Assembly (NCBI RefSeq): GCF_025143985.1
Contig: NZ_CP083564.1
Coordinates: 559,501-623,500 of the forward strand
Direction: 5' to 3'
Length of the DNA: 64,000 nt
From: Sulfitobacter sp. W027
GTDB taxonomy: Bacteria; Pseudomonadota; Alphaproteobacteria; Rhodobacterales; Rhodobacteraceae
The translations under genes were made by a program, and so were the position numbers. The notes beneath the pieces were generated by a model. The model did no database searches. It had not been told where the DNA came from and worked only from the letters and a program-made list of their open reading frames with translations. Numbering within the stretch: position 1 is the first letter of the stretch; each line of letters opens with the position of its first letter. This document shows, in pieces, positions 8,653 through 18,200 of this stretch.

Positions 8653-9554
8653 GACTTGCCTCCTTGTTTGGGGTCAAGCACGTCGCGCAGACCATCGCCG
8701 AGAAAGCAAAAGCCGAGCGAGACAAGGATGATGGCAAAGCCGGGCATTGTCGCCACCCACCACTGATCCAGAATGAATGTCCGCCCGCGTGAGATCATCG
8801 CGCCCCATTCCGGCAGCGGCGGCTGTGCGCCAAGCCCGAGAAAGCCAAGACCCGCAGCGGTTAGGATGATCCCCGCCATATCGAGCGTCACGCGCACGAT
8901 CATCGATGAGGTACACAGTGGCAGCACATGGCGCGTGATGATCCGCCAGTGGGACGCGCCCAGCAGGCGCATGGCGGAGATAAACTCGGAATTGCGAAAG
9001 GTCAGCGTCTCAGCCCGCGCGATCCGCGCATAGGCGGGCCAAGAGGTAATGGCGATGGCGATGATGGCATTCTCGATCCCCGGCCCGAGTGCGGCGACAA
9101 AGGCCAGCGCGAGGATCAGCTTGGGCATCGAGAGGAACACATCCGTCACCCCCATCAAGACCTTGTCGATCCAGCCTCCGAAACAGCCCGAAATCGCGCC
9201 GATCAACAGACCCAGAGGGGCGGCGATTATGGCGACCAAAGCCACGATCATCAGGGTGATCCGCGCGCCATAGATCACGCGGCTGAAGATGTCGCGCCCC
9301 AGTTCATCCGTGCCCATCCAATGTGCCGCTGAAGGGGGCAGCAGGCGGGCATCAAGGTTCTGACCCAGCGGGTTTTGCGGCGCAATCCAAGGCGCGAAAA
9401 GCGCGGCGAGGATCAGCATGAGCAGGATCAGCGCCCCGACTACCGCCAGCGGATTGCGTAGCAGTTGCAATAGCATGCGATAGGCATTGCCCATGTTCGC
9501 CTGCAGCTTCGAGGCGGGAGACTCGTCCAATAGCCAATTTCTTGCCGTGGTCAT
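8649..9554 (-). CDS. peptide ABC transporter permease (DppC-like)
   Basis: A 301-residue inner-membrane permease. An N-terminal OppC-type segment (about residues 28-55) is followed by the periplasmic loop APWIAPQNPLGQNLDARLLPPSAAHWMGTDELGRDIFSRVIYGAR, a hallmark of DppC/OppC. Further membrane helices and the EAA-type cytoplasmic loop AMRLLGASHWRIITRHVLP follow. It lies nine bases after the DppB-like gene and overlaps the DppD-like gene, so all four transporter subunits are in one operon. Confidence 0.95.
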   Translation of the reverse strand: MTTARNWLLDESPASKLQANMGNAYRMLLQLLRNPLAVVGALILLMLILAALFAPWIAPQNPLGQNLDARLLPPSAAHWMGTDELGRDIFSRVIYGARITLMIVALVAIIAAPLGLLIGAISGCFGGWIDKVLMGVTDVFLSMPKLILALAFVAALGPGIENAIIAIAITSWPAYARIARAETLTFRNSEFISAMRLLGASHWRIITRHVLPLCTSSMIVRVTLDMAGIILTAAGLGFLGLGAQPPLPEWGAMISRGRTFILDQWWVATMPGFAIILVSLGFCFLGDGLRDVLDPKQGGKS

Positions 9555-9563
9555 GGAGGCCTC

Positions 9564-10607
9564 CTAGCGGCTGCGCGGGTCAAGGATGCGGTAGAGCACA
9601 TCCGAGAGCTTGTTAATCATGATGAAGACCGCGCCGATCACCAGCGTCGCCCCCAGTACGGCGTTCATATCGGCGTTGAGCAGCGCCACGGTCAGGTAGT
9701 TGCCGATACCCGGCCAGCTAAAGACCGTCTCGATCATCACCGACCCTTCGAGCAGGGCAGCGTATGACAGGCCGATCACGGTAATCAGCGGCACGCGGAT
9801 CGGGCGGAACCCATGCACCCACAGCACACGCCATTCGGCCACGCCTTTGACGCGAGCGGTGGTGATGAACTCTTGGCCCAGTTGATCCAGCATGAAGCTC
9901 CGGGTCATCCGCGCGATATAGGCCAGCGAGAAGAAGCCAAGGATTGCGGCGGGCAGGATCAGGTGATCCAGCGCATTCCAGAAAACGTCCCACTCCCCCG
10001 CAAGGGCCGAATCCACCAGCATTAGCCCACTGCGCGGCTCAATCAGACCTTCGTAGAAGATATCGACACGGCCCGGTCCCGCAACCCAGCCCAGATTGGC
10101 GTAGAAGACGACAAGCCCCACAAGACCCAACCAAAAAGCGGGCACGGAATAGCCCAGCAGTGCGAAAACGCGAATAATTTGATCCACCCAAGTGCCCTGC
10201 CGCGCAGCGGCCCAAACACCACAAGGGACGCCAAGGCCGATGCCGATCAGAATGCCCAGTGTCGCCATCTCCAACGTGGCGGGGAAGACCTTGGCGAGGT
10301 CCTGCGCCACAGGCCGGTTGGTCGAGACGGAACGGCCAAGATCGCCTTGGAACACATCGCCGACATAGGAAAAGAACTGCATGATCAGAGGCCGGTCCAG
10401 CCCCATCGCCACACGTGCGGCATCATATTGCTCTTGGGTCGCGCGGTCACCAACCACGGCAAGCACCGGATCAATCGGAATGACCCGCCCGATGAAGAAT
10501 GTGATCGCCATCAGCCCGACGAAGGTGAGCAGGGTCACCACAGCAAAGCCGCCGAGAGAGGAGACCCCCTGCGCCAACCTGCGGGCTTTTGTCATATTTG
10601 TGTTCAC
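9564..10607 (-). CDS. peptide ABC transporter permease (DppB-like)
   Basis: An inner-membrane permease with the DppB pattern: TM near the N-terminus (GGFAVVTLLTFVGLMAITFFIGRVIPIDP), the QYDAARVAMGLDRPLIMQFFSYVGDVFQGDLGRS loop, and the EAA-like motif TTARVKGVAEWRVLWVHGF. I prefer the GTG at 10607 (VNTNMTKARR) because GGGAGG sits nine bases upstream; an in-frame ATG at 10670 would add 21 residues without a good ribosome-binding site. First gene of the minus-strand importer operon, divergent from the XRE-cupin regulator. Confidence 0.92.
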   Translation of the reverse strand: MNTNMTKARRLAQGVSSLGGFAVVTLLTFVGLMAITFFIGRVIPIDPVLAVVGDRATQEQYDAARVAMGLDRPLIMQFFSYVGDVFQGDLGRSVSTNRPVAQDLAKVFPATLEMATLGILIGIGLGVPCGVWAAARQGTWVDQIIRVFALLGYSVPAFWLGLVGLVVFYANLGWVAGPGRVDIFYEGLIEPRSGLMLVDSALAGEWDVFWNALDHLILPAAILGFFSLAYIARMTRSFMLDQLGQEFITTARVKGVAEWRVLWVHGFRPIRVPLITVIGLSYAALLEGSVMIETVFSWPGIGNYLTVALLNADMNAVLGATLVIGAVFIMINKLSDVLYRILDPRSR

Positions 10608-10742
10608 GGTCGATGCCCTCCCTTCCTTCGTCGATGCCTTTGATAACCAAGCCATTTGTTGGACCGACATGTGGTCTCAAGCAGCGGAGCACCGTTCTGG
10701 ATGGGTCGTGCATAAAACAAATTTCGCCATTTGCAAAAATTT

Positions 10743-10757
10743 TTTTGTCAGACAAAA
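10743..10757. promoter_or_regulatory. 15-base perfect palindrome, candidate operator of the XRE-cupin regulator
   Basis: TTTTGTC-A-GACAAAA, with seven paired bases on each side, inside an AT-rich stretch between the divergent importer operon and the regulator gene. The position, 43 bases before the regulator start, is right for autoregulation and control of both directions. The link to this regulator is inferred from position only. Confidence 0.55.
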
Positions 10758-10799
10758 TAAATTTTTGTAACGTCGTCCGAGAATTCGGGAGTGAGAGAG

Positions 10800-11408
10800 A
10801 TGCCGCGCGACAATGCCAAGGCCGAGCCAACCCTCGGCGCTGCGATCCGCAAAAGGCGCAAGCAAATGCAGATGACACTGCAAATGCTCTGCGACAAATC
10901 CGGCGTTTCGATGGGCTATCTCAGTCAGGTGGAACGGGGCAATGCCACGCCATCGCTTGGCACATTGGCGCAGATCGCGGATGGTCTCGACGTGGCCCTG
11001 GAGTATTTCATCGCCACGCCAAAACCCTCCGACGGTCTGACCCGTGGCAATGAGCGTGCGCAGTTCGCGTTGGCCAATTCATCGCTCACCTACGAAAGCC
11101 TTGCCGCCACTTTCCCCGGGGCGGAACTGTCGAGCTATCTGCTGCATGTCCCGCCCGGTTACGAATCCGAAACGGTGAGCCACGAGGGCGAAGAGATGGT
11201 TTTTGTCCTTGAGGGCGAGATCGAGCAAATCCTCGACGGTCAAAAATTCCGCATGAACACCGGCGATTGCCTGCATTACAGCGGCCAGCTTCCCCATGCT
11301 TGGGCCAACCGAACCGACAGGACCGCGCGCATCCTCTGGACAGGCACTTTGACCGTGCTGAACCGGGCAGGGGCCATTGAGCTGCCTGAACTGATCAAGA
11401 AGGCCTAA
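10800..11408 (+). CDS. XRE-family transcriptional regulator with C-terminal cupin domain
   Basis: A 202-residue regulator. The helix-turn-helix (about residues 12-65) has LGAAIRKRRKQMQMTLQMLCDKSGVSMGYLSQVERG, and a cupin_2 domain fills about 110-185 (HEGEEMVFVLEGEIEQILDG, GDCLHYSGQLPHAW). Such HTH-cupin proteins (PuuR-like) sense small metabolites, often amines or amino acids, and control the adjacent uptake genes. ATG at 10800 is preferred over GTG at 10791 because GGGAG lies at a good distance. It is divergent from the permease operon and 52 bases before the binding-protein gene, so it likely controls both. Confidence 0.9.
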   Translation: MPRDNAKAEPTLGAAIRKRRKQMQMTLQMLCDKSGVSMGYLSQVERGNATPSLGTLAQIADGLDVALEYFIATPKPSDGLTRGNERAQFALANSSLTYESLAATFPGAELSSYLLHVPPGYESETVSHEGEEMVFVLEGEIEQILDGQKFRMNTGDCLHYSGQLPHAWANRTDRTARILWTGTLTVLNRAGAIELPELIKKA

Positions 11409-11460
11409 CCGCGCTGGGCAAATGCCATTTCAACTTCAACGATCCAACAAGGAGACAACC

Positions 11461-13050
11461 ATGAAGACCCTGAGATCAACCCTATTGGCAAGCGCGCTGG
11501 CGCTGCCCTTGGCCGCGCCGCTGGCCTTGGCCGACACGCCCGAAGGTGTGCTGGTCGTGGCGCAGAACATCGACGATATCGTGGCGCTCGACCCTGCGCA
11601 GGCCTATGAGTTCACCTCGGGCGAGCTGGTCACCAACCTCTACGACCGACTGGTGCAATATGACGCCGAGGACACCACGGTTCTGGCACCGGGGCTGGCC
11701 GCGGAATGGGAGGCCGATGCCGAAGCCAAGTCGATCACCTTCACCCTGCGCGACGGCGCAACATTCGCCTCTGGCAATCCGGTCACGGTGGATGACGTGC
11801 TTTTCTCTTTCGAGCGTGTGATCAAATTGAACCTCACCCCGGCGTTTATCCTGTCCCAGCTGGGCTGGACCGCTGAGAACATCGACCAGATGGTCACGGC
11901 TGAAGGCAATACCGTCACCGTCAAATACGACGGCGACTTCTCCCCGGCCTTCGTGCTGAACGTGCTCGCCGCACGTCCCGCGTCCATCGTCGACAGCGTG
12001 CTGGTGAAAGAACATGAAGTCGATGGCGATATGGGCAACGCTTGGCTCAACGAAAACTCCGCCGGTTCCGGCCCTTTCAAGCTCGACCGCTATGCGCCCG
12101 CGCAGATGGTACGGATGAGCGCGAATGAGGGCTATTTCAACGGCGCACCTGAGATCGAAAGCGTAGTCATTCGCCACGTGGCCGAAGCGGCCACGCAACA
12201 ATTGCTGTTGGAAAAAGGCGATATCGATCTTGCACGCAACCTGACGCCGGATCAGATCGCCTCTATCGACAATGAAGAAATCAAGGTGGAGACCTACCCG
12301 CAGGCGGCGGTGCATTTCCTGTCCTTCAACCAGAAAACCGAAAGCCTGACCCCGCCCGCCGTATGGGAAGCAGCGCGCTATTTGGTTGATTATAAAGGCA
12401 TGGCCAATTCGATCATCAAAGGTCAGATGGAGGTGCATCAGGCTTTCTGGCCCAAGGGGTTCCCCGGCTCTTTTGATGAGACCCCTTTCACCTATGATCC
12501 TGCAAACGCTGAACAAATTCTCGCTGATGCCGGAATCGAGACACCGATCACCGTCTCGCTTGACGTGATCAACGCGGCCCCCTTTACCGATATGGCACAG
12601 TCGCTTCAGGCCAGCTTTGCCGATGCGGGGATCAACTTTGAAATCCTGCCCGGCACTGGCAGCCAAGTCATCACCAAGTACCGGGAGCGGAGCCACGAGG
12701 CGATGCTGCTCTATTGGGGCCCAGACTTCATGGACCCGCATTCCAATGCCAAAGCCTTTGCCTATAACTCGGACAATTCCGACGACTCATATGCCGCGAC
12801 CACCACATGGCGCAATGCTTGGGCCGTGCCGGACGAGTTGAACAAGCAGACCATGGCGGCCCTGTCCGAAGCGGATCCGGAAAAGCGGTTAGAGATGTAC
12901 CGCGACCTTCAGCAGAAGGTGCAAAAGGACTCGCCGATCGTGATCATGTTCCAAGCGGCCTATCAGGTGGCGATGGATGAGGCCGTGAGCGGCTATGTAA
13001 ACGGTGCGACGTCGGATTTCGTCTTCTACCGATTGGTGGAAAAGAACTGA
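11461..13050 (+). CDS. peptide ABC transporter substrate-binding protein (DppA-like, SBP family 5)
   Basis: A 529-residue periplasmic binding protein. A Sec signal peptide (MKTLRSTLLASALALPLAAPLALA, cleavage after ALA) precedes the mature start DTPEGVLVVAQN. Family 5 features include PAQAYEFTSGELVTNLYDRLV, AEWEADAEAKSITFTLRDGATFASG and the conserved ENSAGSGPFKLDRY. It delivers oligopeptides or related solutes to the DppBCDF-like proteins encoded divergently. The ATG at 11461 is chosen for its AAGGAGA site and signal peptide. No lipobox is seen. Confidence 0.95.
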   Translation: MKTLRSTLLASALALPLAAPLALADTPEGVLVVAQNIDDIVALDPAQAYEFTSGELVTNLYDRLVQYDAEDTTVLAPGLAAEWEADAEAKSITFTLRDGATFASGNPVTVDDVLFSFERVIKLNLTPAFILSQLGWTAENIDQMVTAEGNTVTVKYDGDFSPAFVLNVLAARPASIVDSVLVKEHEVDGDMGNAWLNENSAGSGPFKLDRYAPAQMVRMSANEGYFNGAPEIESVVIRHVAEAATQQLLLEKGDIDLARNLTPDQIASIDNEEIKVETYPQAAVHFLSFNQKTESLTPPAVWEAARYLVDYKGMANSIIKGQMEVHQAFWPKGFPGSFDETPFTYDPANAEQILADAGIETPITVSLDVINAAPFTDMAQSLQASFADAGINFEILPGTGSQVITKYRERSHEAMLLYWGPDFMDPHSNAKAFAYNSDNSDDSYAATTTWRNAWAVPDELNKQTMAALSEADPEKRLEMYRDLQQKVQKDSPIVIMFQAAYQVAMDEAVSGYVNGATSDFVFYRLVEKN

Positions 13051-13069
13051 TCTTGCTGCTTTGAGTGAC

Positions 13070-13097
13070 GCGCTGGCCGGTGGGTATCGGCCAGCGC
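13070..13097 (+). other. intercistronic stem-loop after the binding-protein gene
   Basis: GCGCTGGCCG (13070-13079) pairs perfectly with CGGCCAGCGC (13088-13097), with an 8-base loop. A T run comes only 14 bases later, so this is more likely a stabilising or attenuating hairpin that lets the binding protein be made in excess over the downstream peptidase. Confidence 0.6.
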
Positions 13098-13138
13098 AAC
13101 CAATCTCCCCCTTTTTTGAATGCCACAGGTGCTTACTC

Positions 13139-14245
13139 ATGACCGCCCCTTCTCCCTTTGACACCCGCCTTGCCAAACTGCGCGCACGCATGGCCGAGAC
13201 GGGCACCGATCTGGTCGCGCTCGGCCCCTCAAGCCATATGGCTTGGCTCTCCGGCGTGCATCCCCATGGCGACGAGCGCCCGGTGATGCTGCTGGTCAGC
13301 GCCACATACGCGGGGTTTTTGATGCCCGCGTTGAACGCCGCCGCCGCGCGCAAAGACACGGATTTGCCATTCCACCCGTGGAGCGACGATCAGGGGCCAG
13401 AAACCGCATTGGCCGAACTGCTTCAGGCCAGCGGGGCCACAGCACCGGGCTTGTCGGTGGTGCTGGATGAAACCATGCGCACGGATTTTGCCCTACGGCT
13501 GCTGGATGCGCTCGACACTCCGCGGCGCCGTTTCACCGAAGACACTGTCGGTCTGCTGCGCGCCAGCAAGGACGGCGAAGAATATGCCGCGATCAAAGCC
13601 GCACATCGGCTGAACGACGAAGCCGTAAAAGCCGCTTTCGCCGCGTTAAAAGAGGGCATCACCGAGCGCGAAGTGGTGGCGCTGATCCAAGAACATTACA
13701 AAGCTAATGGCGCGACGCTCGAATTCTGCTCGGTCTGTTTTGGCGAATCCGGCGCTTTCCCGCATCACTACCCCGGCGAGACCGCATTGGCGCAGGACAT
13801 GGCCGTGCTCATCGATACCGGCTGCCGGTTGAACGGCTACCCGTCCGACATGACCCGCTGCGGCTTTTTCGGCACGCCGGGAGAGGACTATCTTGAGGTT
13901 TTCGCAACTGTCGAGCGTGCGGTGCAGGCTGCACTAGAAGCAGCGCGTCCCGGCGTCCCGGCAAGCGCGGTCGACAAAGCCGCGCGCGATGTCATTTCCG
14001 AGGCGGGCTACGGCGCGAACTTCCTGCACCGCACGGGCCATGGCCTTGGCATCGACATTCATGAACCGCCCTATATCGCGGCGAACTCCGATGCGATTCT
14101 GGCCGAGGGCAATGTCTTTTCGATCGAGCCGGGCATCTATTTAGAAGGTAGGTTCGGTGTGCGTTTGGAAGAGATCGTGATCCTGCGTGCCGATGGGCCG
14201 GAAATCTTCTCGGAGATGCCGCGTGAGATGCAGCGCGGCACCTAA
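13139..14245 (+). CDS. M24-family metallopeptidase (Xaa-Pro aminopeptidase/dipeptidase-like)
   Basis: A 368-residue cytoplasmic hydrolase with an N-terminal creatinase-type domain (about 1-130) and a C-terminal pita-bread domain. All five metal ligands are visible in order: Asp in LIDTGCRL, Asp in SDMTRCGF, His in HRTGHGLGIDIHE, Glu in SIEPGIYL and Glu in RLEEIVIL. It probably cleaves peptides or amide-like substrates delivered by the neighbouring importer. The long upstream frame is ignored: ATG at 13139 gives the natural N-terminus MTAPSPFDTRLAKLRARM. Creatinase or ectoine-hydrolase-like activities use the same fold and cannot be excluded. Confidence 0.9.
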   Translation: MTAPSPFDTRLAKLRARMAETGTDLVALGPSSHMAWLSGVHPHGDERPVMLLVSATYAGFLMPALNAAAARKDTDLPFHPWSDDQGPETALAELLQASGATAPGLSVVLDETMRTDFALRLLDALDTPRRRFTEDTVGLLRASKDGEEYAAIKAAHRLNDEAVKAAFAALKEGITEREVVALIQEHYKANGATLEFCSVCFGESGAFPHHYPGETALAQDMAVLIDTGCRLNGYPSDMTRCGFFGTPGEDYLEVFATVERAVQAALEAARPGVPASAVDKAARDVISEAGYGANFLHRTGHGLGIDIHEPPYIAANSDAILAEGNVFSIEPGIYLEGRFGVRLEEIVILRADGPEIFSEMPREMQRGT

Positions 14246-14284
14246 AAAGGGGACCAAAGCGGCGGAAATACGCACGCTTTGGTC
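14244..14284 (-). terminator. terminator of the muramidase-like gene
   Basis: On the minus strand GACCAAAGC (14284-14276) pairs with GCTTTGGTC (14260-14252), followed after CCC by TTTTT (14248-14244). It serves the minus-strand gene ending at 14316; the hairpin may also act on the convergent plus-strand peptidase transcript. Confidence 0.65.
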
Positions 14285-14315
14285 TGGAGGGAGACGGAGA
14301 GAGGGAGGCGCGCGG

Positions 14316-15050
14316 TCAGGACGTACCGCGCGCGGAGCTTTCGAAAATGCTTTTCATATGGCTGTCGAATTCATTCCAGGTGATGACAGCCCGGTTGCCC
14401 GCATGGCCGTGGTAATAGGAGCGACCCGTTGATGTCGGCAGGCCCGCCCAGATGCGGGCAAGATTTTCCATGAAGCGGTGGCGGCTGATCTTGCCCTTCA
14501 TGAAGGGGGTAAAGCCCGCGTCTTCGAGAAGGATATCGGCAAGCAGGTCTTGGACCTGTGGGGTAAAGACGTCGCTTTTGCTCAGCCCCGCTTCGGCGAC
14601 GAGAGTCTTCAATGTATTGGGGATGAACTGATAGCGCCCGATGGCATGGGGTTGGCCGGGTGTGGCCGCGATCCAGCGATAGATTTCGCCAATGGTCATG
14701 CCCGTCGGACGCTTTGGGGGTTTGACTCGCGCGCCGTACTGGACTGCGTCATAGCCTTTACCACCAGCCTCAGCCGAGGCGATGACATGGCGCACAGCGG
14801 CGGAAGGCCCTCCCCGCGTTGGAATGGCAAGCTTGCGCGGGGCACCTTTCGCGGTCGTCTTGATCATACTGCGGTTCAGGTAAATGCGGTCTTTTGATGC
14901 AGTGGGCGCCAGCGCGAAGTCCAAGCCGGTCAGGGCGATCTTTTTACTATCAAAACGAACTAAATCATTTGCATTTGCCGCACCGGAAAGGGTGGCGGCG
15001 ATCAGACAAAAGGCGGTGCTGGCAGCGAGCTTTTTCATCGGGTTTCCCAT
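14316..15050 (-). CDS. secreted lysozyme/muramidase-like protein
   Basis: A 244-residue exported protein. The signal peptide is MKKLAASTAFCLIAATLSGAANA, with ATG at 15050 or 15038. After a 60-residue unrecognised segment comes a region resembling phage-type lysozymes: RHVIASAEAGGKGYDAVQYGA, then MTIGEIYRWIAA and the conserved block AIGRYQFIPNTLKTLVAEAGL, with E in ASAEAG as the candidate catalytic acid. The remainder is helical, as in muramidase folds. Peptidoglycan cleavage in the periplasm is a family-based inference. A TATCCTTT motif lies about 80 bases upstream in the same orientation, as at the neighbouring surface-protein operon. Confidence 0.7.
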   Translation of the reverse strand: MGNPMKKLAASTAFCLIAATLSGAANANDLVRFDSKKIALTGLDFALAPTASKDRIYLNRSMIKTTAKGAPRKLAIPTRGGPSAAVRHVIASAEAGGKGYDAVQYGARVKPPKRPTGMTIGEIYRWIAATPGQPHAIGRYQFIPNTLKTLVAEAGLSKSDVFTPQVQDLLADILLEDAGFTPFMKGKISRHRFMENLARIWAGLPTSTGRSYYHGHAGNRAVITWNEFDSHMKSIFESSARGTS

Positions 15051-15130
15051 CTGGGTTGGATGTTGCGTTGACCCTGATCATGCGCCCTTAAAATCGATAT
15101 TTCATTAATGCGGACAGATAGTTAGCCTCT

Positions 15131-15144
15131 CAAAAGGATAGGCG
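15131..15144 (-). promoter_or_regulatory. TATCCTTT motif, copy 1 (upstream of the muramidase-like gene)
   Basis: On the minus strand the sequence reads CCTATCCTTTTGAG, with TATCCTTT at 15140-15133. It matches four other intergenic copies between 15 and 29 kb and points towards the muramidase-like gene starting at 15050. Candidate binding site for the LuxR-type regulator encoded at 24.8-25.4 kb; this is an inference. Confidence 0.4.
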
Positions 15145-15205
15145 GCATGGCACTTGGCATAGCCACGCGCACTTTGGTGCGGGGCCGCGGCTTACAATAG
15201 CAATC

Positions 15206-15239
15206 GAGCCACGCTCCAGATGCGCATGGAACGTGGCTC
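15206..15239. terminator. stem-loop downstream of the 1913-residue protein gene
   Basis: GAGCCACG (15206-15213) pairs with CGTGGCTC (15232-15239), and inside it TCCA pairs with TGGA. It sits 24 bases past the stop of the large gene. There is no clear T run, so it may be a factor-dependent terminator or a 3'-end stabiliser. Confidence 0.5.
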
Positions 15240-15262
15240 TCCCTCTCGGCTGAGTCTCCCGG

Positions 15263-18200
15263 TCAGCTTCCGAGGAACTGGTCGAACTGGGTCCAGAGTG
15301 AGTTGTCCAACAATAGGTTGAACCGGAAATAGAACCCTTCGTCATAGAGGCCGCTTTGCCCGGCCACCCGGCCACGCGCCTTGTTGTAGCCGAGTGCCAG
15401 CAGGACACCTTCGCGCGGGGTGAAGCCAAACTCGGCCCCGATCCCGTTGGTGGAGTTGCCCTCACTGTCCCACAAATGCGTGGCGTTAAGGCCAAGTTGG
15501 AAACGATCGTCGCCGAATTCGTAGTTCAAACCGCCTTGGACCAGCTGCGTGGTGGTATTGGCTCCGGCGCCGGTCGCGGTGCCGATCTTTTGGTACTGGC
15601 CGGCATATTTGCCGTTGATCCGCAGGTCGGCGTCCACTTCATAATTCGCATCGACAGACCACAGGTGCGTTTCCTTGCTGGTATGTTTCTCTTCCAGTCG
15701 ATGCTCATACCACGCCAGCACATCAAGGCGGGCATTGTCTTTGGGGCGATAGGCGGCCCCAATCCGGGTGCGCAAGCGACGGGCATTGGCGCCACTGCGG
15801 CGATCAAGCGCCGCGCGGCTGCGCGCCAGAACCGTCAGGTCAGGGGTGACATTGCCAGCGATACCGAGGCTGGCGTAGTGCGTCTTGCCGGTCTCTTCCC
15901 AAGTGGTTTCCAGCTCGGCATCGCCAACCCAATTGTCATCACCAGACTGCCAGCTCATGCCAAGTGCCAGCGACGTCAACTCACCTTCTGCAGTGTCGAG
16001 GTTGCGGGAATGCTCAAAGTCCGCGCGGAAGCTGGTGCTCTGGTTAATGTCCCAATCGACGGACAGGCCCTGCACCATATTGGTGTCGCTCGCACCGCTG
16101 GCTTTGGTCATCTCGGTCCGGCCGGTGACCCATTCGTTTAGCGTATAGCTGAAACCATAGGCGGCGCGGGTAACCAGCTCATCGCTGCCGAATTGAAGCT
16201 CGATCTCGTTATAGACGCGCCAGCCGTTCTTGGGCTCGTCATAAAGCCCTAGGGTCAGCTTGGTAGGGGCGTCGCCGCTGAGCGGGGCGCGCAGCTTGGC
16301 TTCGATCACGGTCCCGGGTCGGGCCGCCGGGGTCCAATGCGCGCCGAGGATCAACGCCGTTTCGTTTTCATCGCTCCTGTCTGTACGGTCGTGGCTGTAT
16401 TCAAACCCGATCTCACCGCGCAGGGTCTTGCTTAGATGGCGCGAATAGATCGCATCCACGATCAGCTGTTCGCTGCTATTGATCCGATCACGCGTGTATT
16501 CCTCGCTAACGGCGATATCGCTGCGCTGATCGATTTCCGCGCCATAGCGCAGACGAACTTGGCTTGTGCCTGCGCGGGCCAGCCCCCCTTGCGCGTAAAA
16601 GTCGCGCCCGGTGTGGATCGCCTCAAAAGCGAAGTGGCGGGTTTCGGTTTTCACTTCGTAAGACAGACGCGCAGCGGTGTCTTTCTCACCCATAGCATCT
16701 TCCGAGCGGGCCACTTCAGCCTCCCAAACGCCGCCCTGGCCGTCTTCGTATTGCAGGTAGGCTGAGTGCATCCGCTGGCGGGCCGTGTTGCCGAGAGGAG
16801 CATCGGAATGAACGGCACGAGCACCAATGGAGGTTTGCTCGGACAGGGCATAGTTCACCTCGCCGCCGTAGAGCCAGTAGGTTTCGGCACCTTCGGCTTC
16901 GACCTCATAGGTCACGCGGATCGACACCGGGTTGCCATCAAGGTCGAACTGCCGCACCGGCGTGTCGAAGGTGATCGTGTTGCGGAAGAAGTCGAGCAGA
17001 TAGTCGGTGCCACGCAGCAGCGGCGTCGCCGAGAGGATATCGCCACCTTCTTCGTCACGCACCAGGATTTCCACCCGCTCAGACCCCTGTACATAACCAC
17101 CAAGATTAAGGTCATAGGGGCCAGATACGCCGCGTCCACGGATTTCCTGCACCTGCTGTTCTTGGGCAGTCCGCGCCGCGAATACGGTGACCGAGACACG
17201 GTCGTCTTCCCAGTGCCCTTTCGCGCCGGTGGCGACACGTTGCAGTCCGCCGAGTTTCAGGGCGCTGGCTTCCGGCTCAATGGCGATGTCGCCGTAAAGC
17301 ACATAGGAACGGCCCTTTTCCACTTTTACAAACAGGCTGGAGGAGGATTGCGCGTCGGCTCCGCGTTCGGAATTGTCGCCGTAGACGGGGTAGTATTCCT
17401 CGCCCCGGATGTCGCGGAACAGGCGGTCTTCGGTGTCACGGTCCGAGCTGTAACGCAGGGTCAGCAGAGCATCGCCACGGATCACACCTTTGAGGTAAAG
17501 CTCACCCCGCACACCTGTCGTGGTCTCTTCAAAGGAGCTGATGCGGTCTTGTTCAAGCACATTGCCTGCGTCACCACTCAGCGATACCGCGCCTTCGATC
17601 ACGCCAATCAGCACCCGCTCATTCAGGTCAGGGGTGAAAGTAAGGGTGGCCTCAGCCTCTCCAAAGGACGAGCGCACGGTGATCAAATCGGGGCCGGACA
17701 CCTGCGGCGGGATTAAATTGTAGGTGGCCTCGCCATTGTCGAGGTAGGCCTGAACGCCGGGGGTGCTGCTGCGGATATCGGTCACATCCCAGAGCGAACG
17801 GCGTGCCGACAGAGTCACTGTGCCAGAGGCAGGCACGGGACGGCCACCGGCATCAAGCACCCGCACCACAATCGGCACTACAGAGGCGGGATTGGCCGCA
17901 GCGGTCTCGGGCAAAAGGATCTCGATCCGGGCAGGTTTGCCGGGGGCGGTAAGGCGCAGTTGCTTGCGCACACGCTCGATGCCAAACCCGTCACGGCCCA
18001 CCAACGTCAGGACGTTTTCACCCGATGCCAGTTTTACCGCGACATATTCCAGCGCCTGCACGTTGTTCTTTTCCAAGCTGGTGCGCTCTCCCACACGGTC
18101 GCCGCCGAGTTCGCGGCCATTCACCAGCAGCGCCAGTGTCAGGTCTGCCTTGCCTTTGACCCTGATGTTCTGGGTCGCGCGGGAGACGGTGGTGTCCTCT

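Noticed and set aside
11482..12741. Minus-strand open frame of 419 codons
   Set aside because: It mirrors the peptide-binding protein gene, which has a signal peptide, ribosome-binding site and family motifs.
16766..17716. Plus-strand open frame of 316 codons within the giant gene
   Set aside because: It is antisense to the barrel-encoding part of the 1913-residue protein and has no family resemblance.
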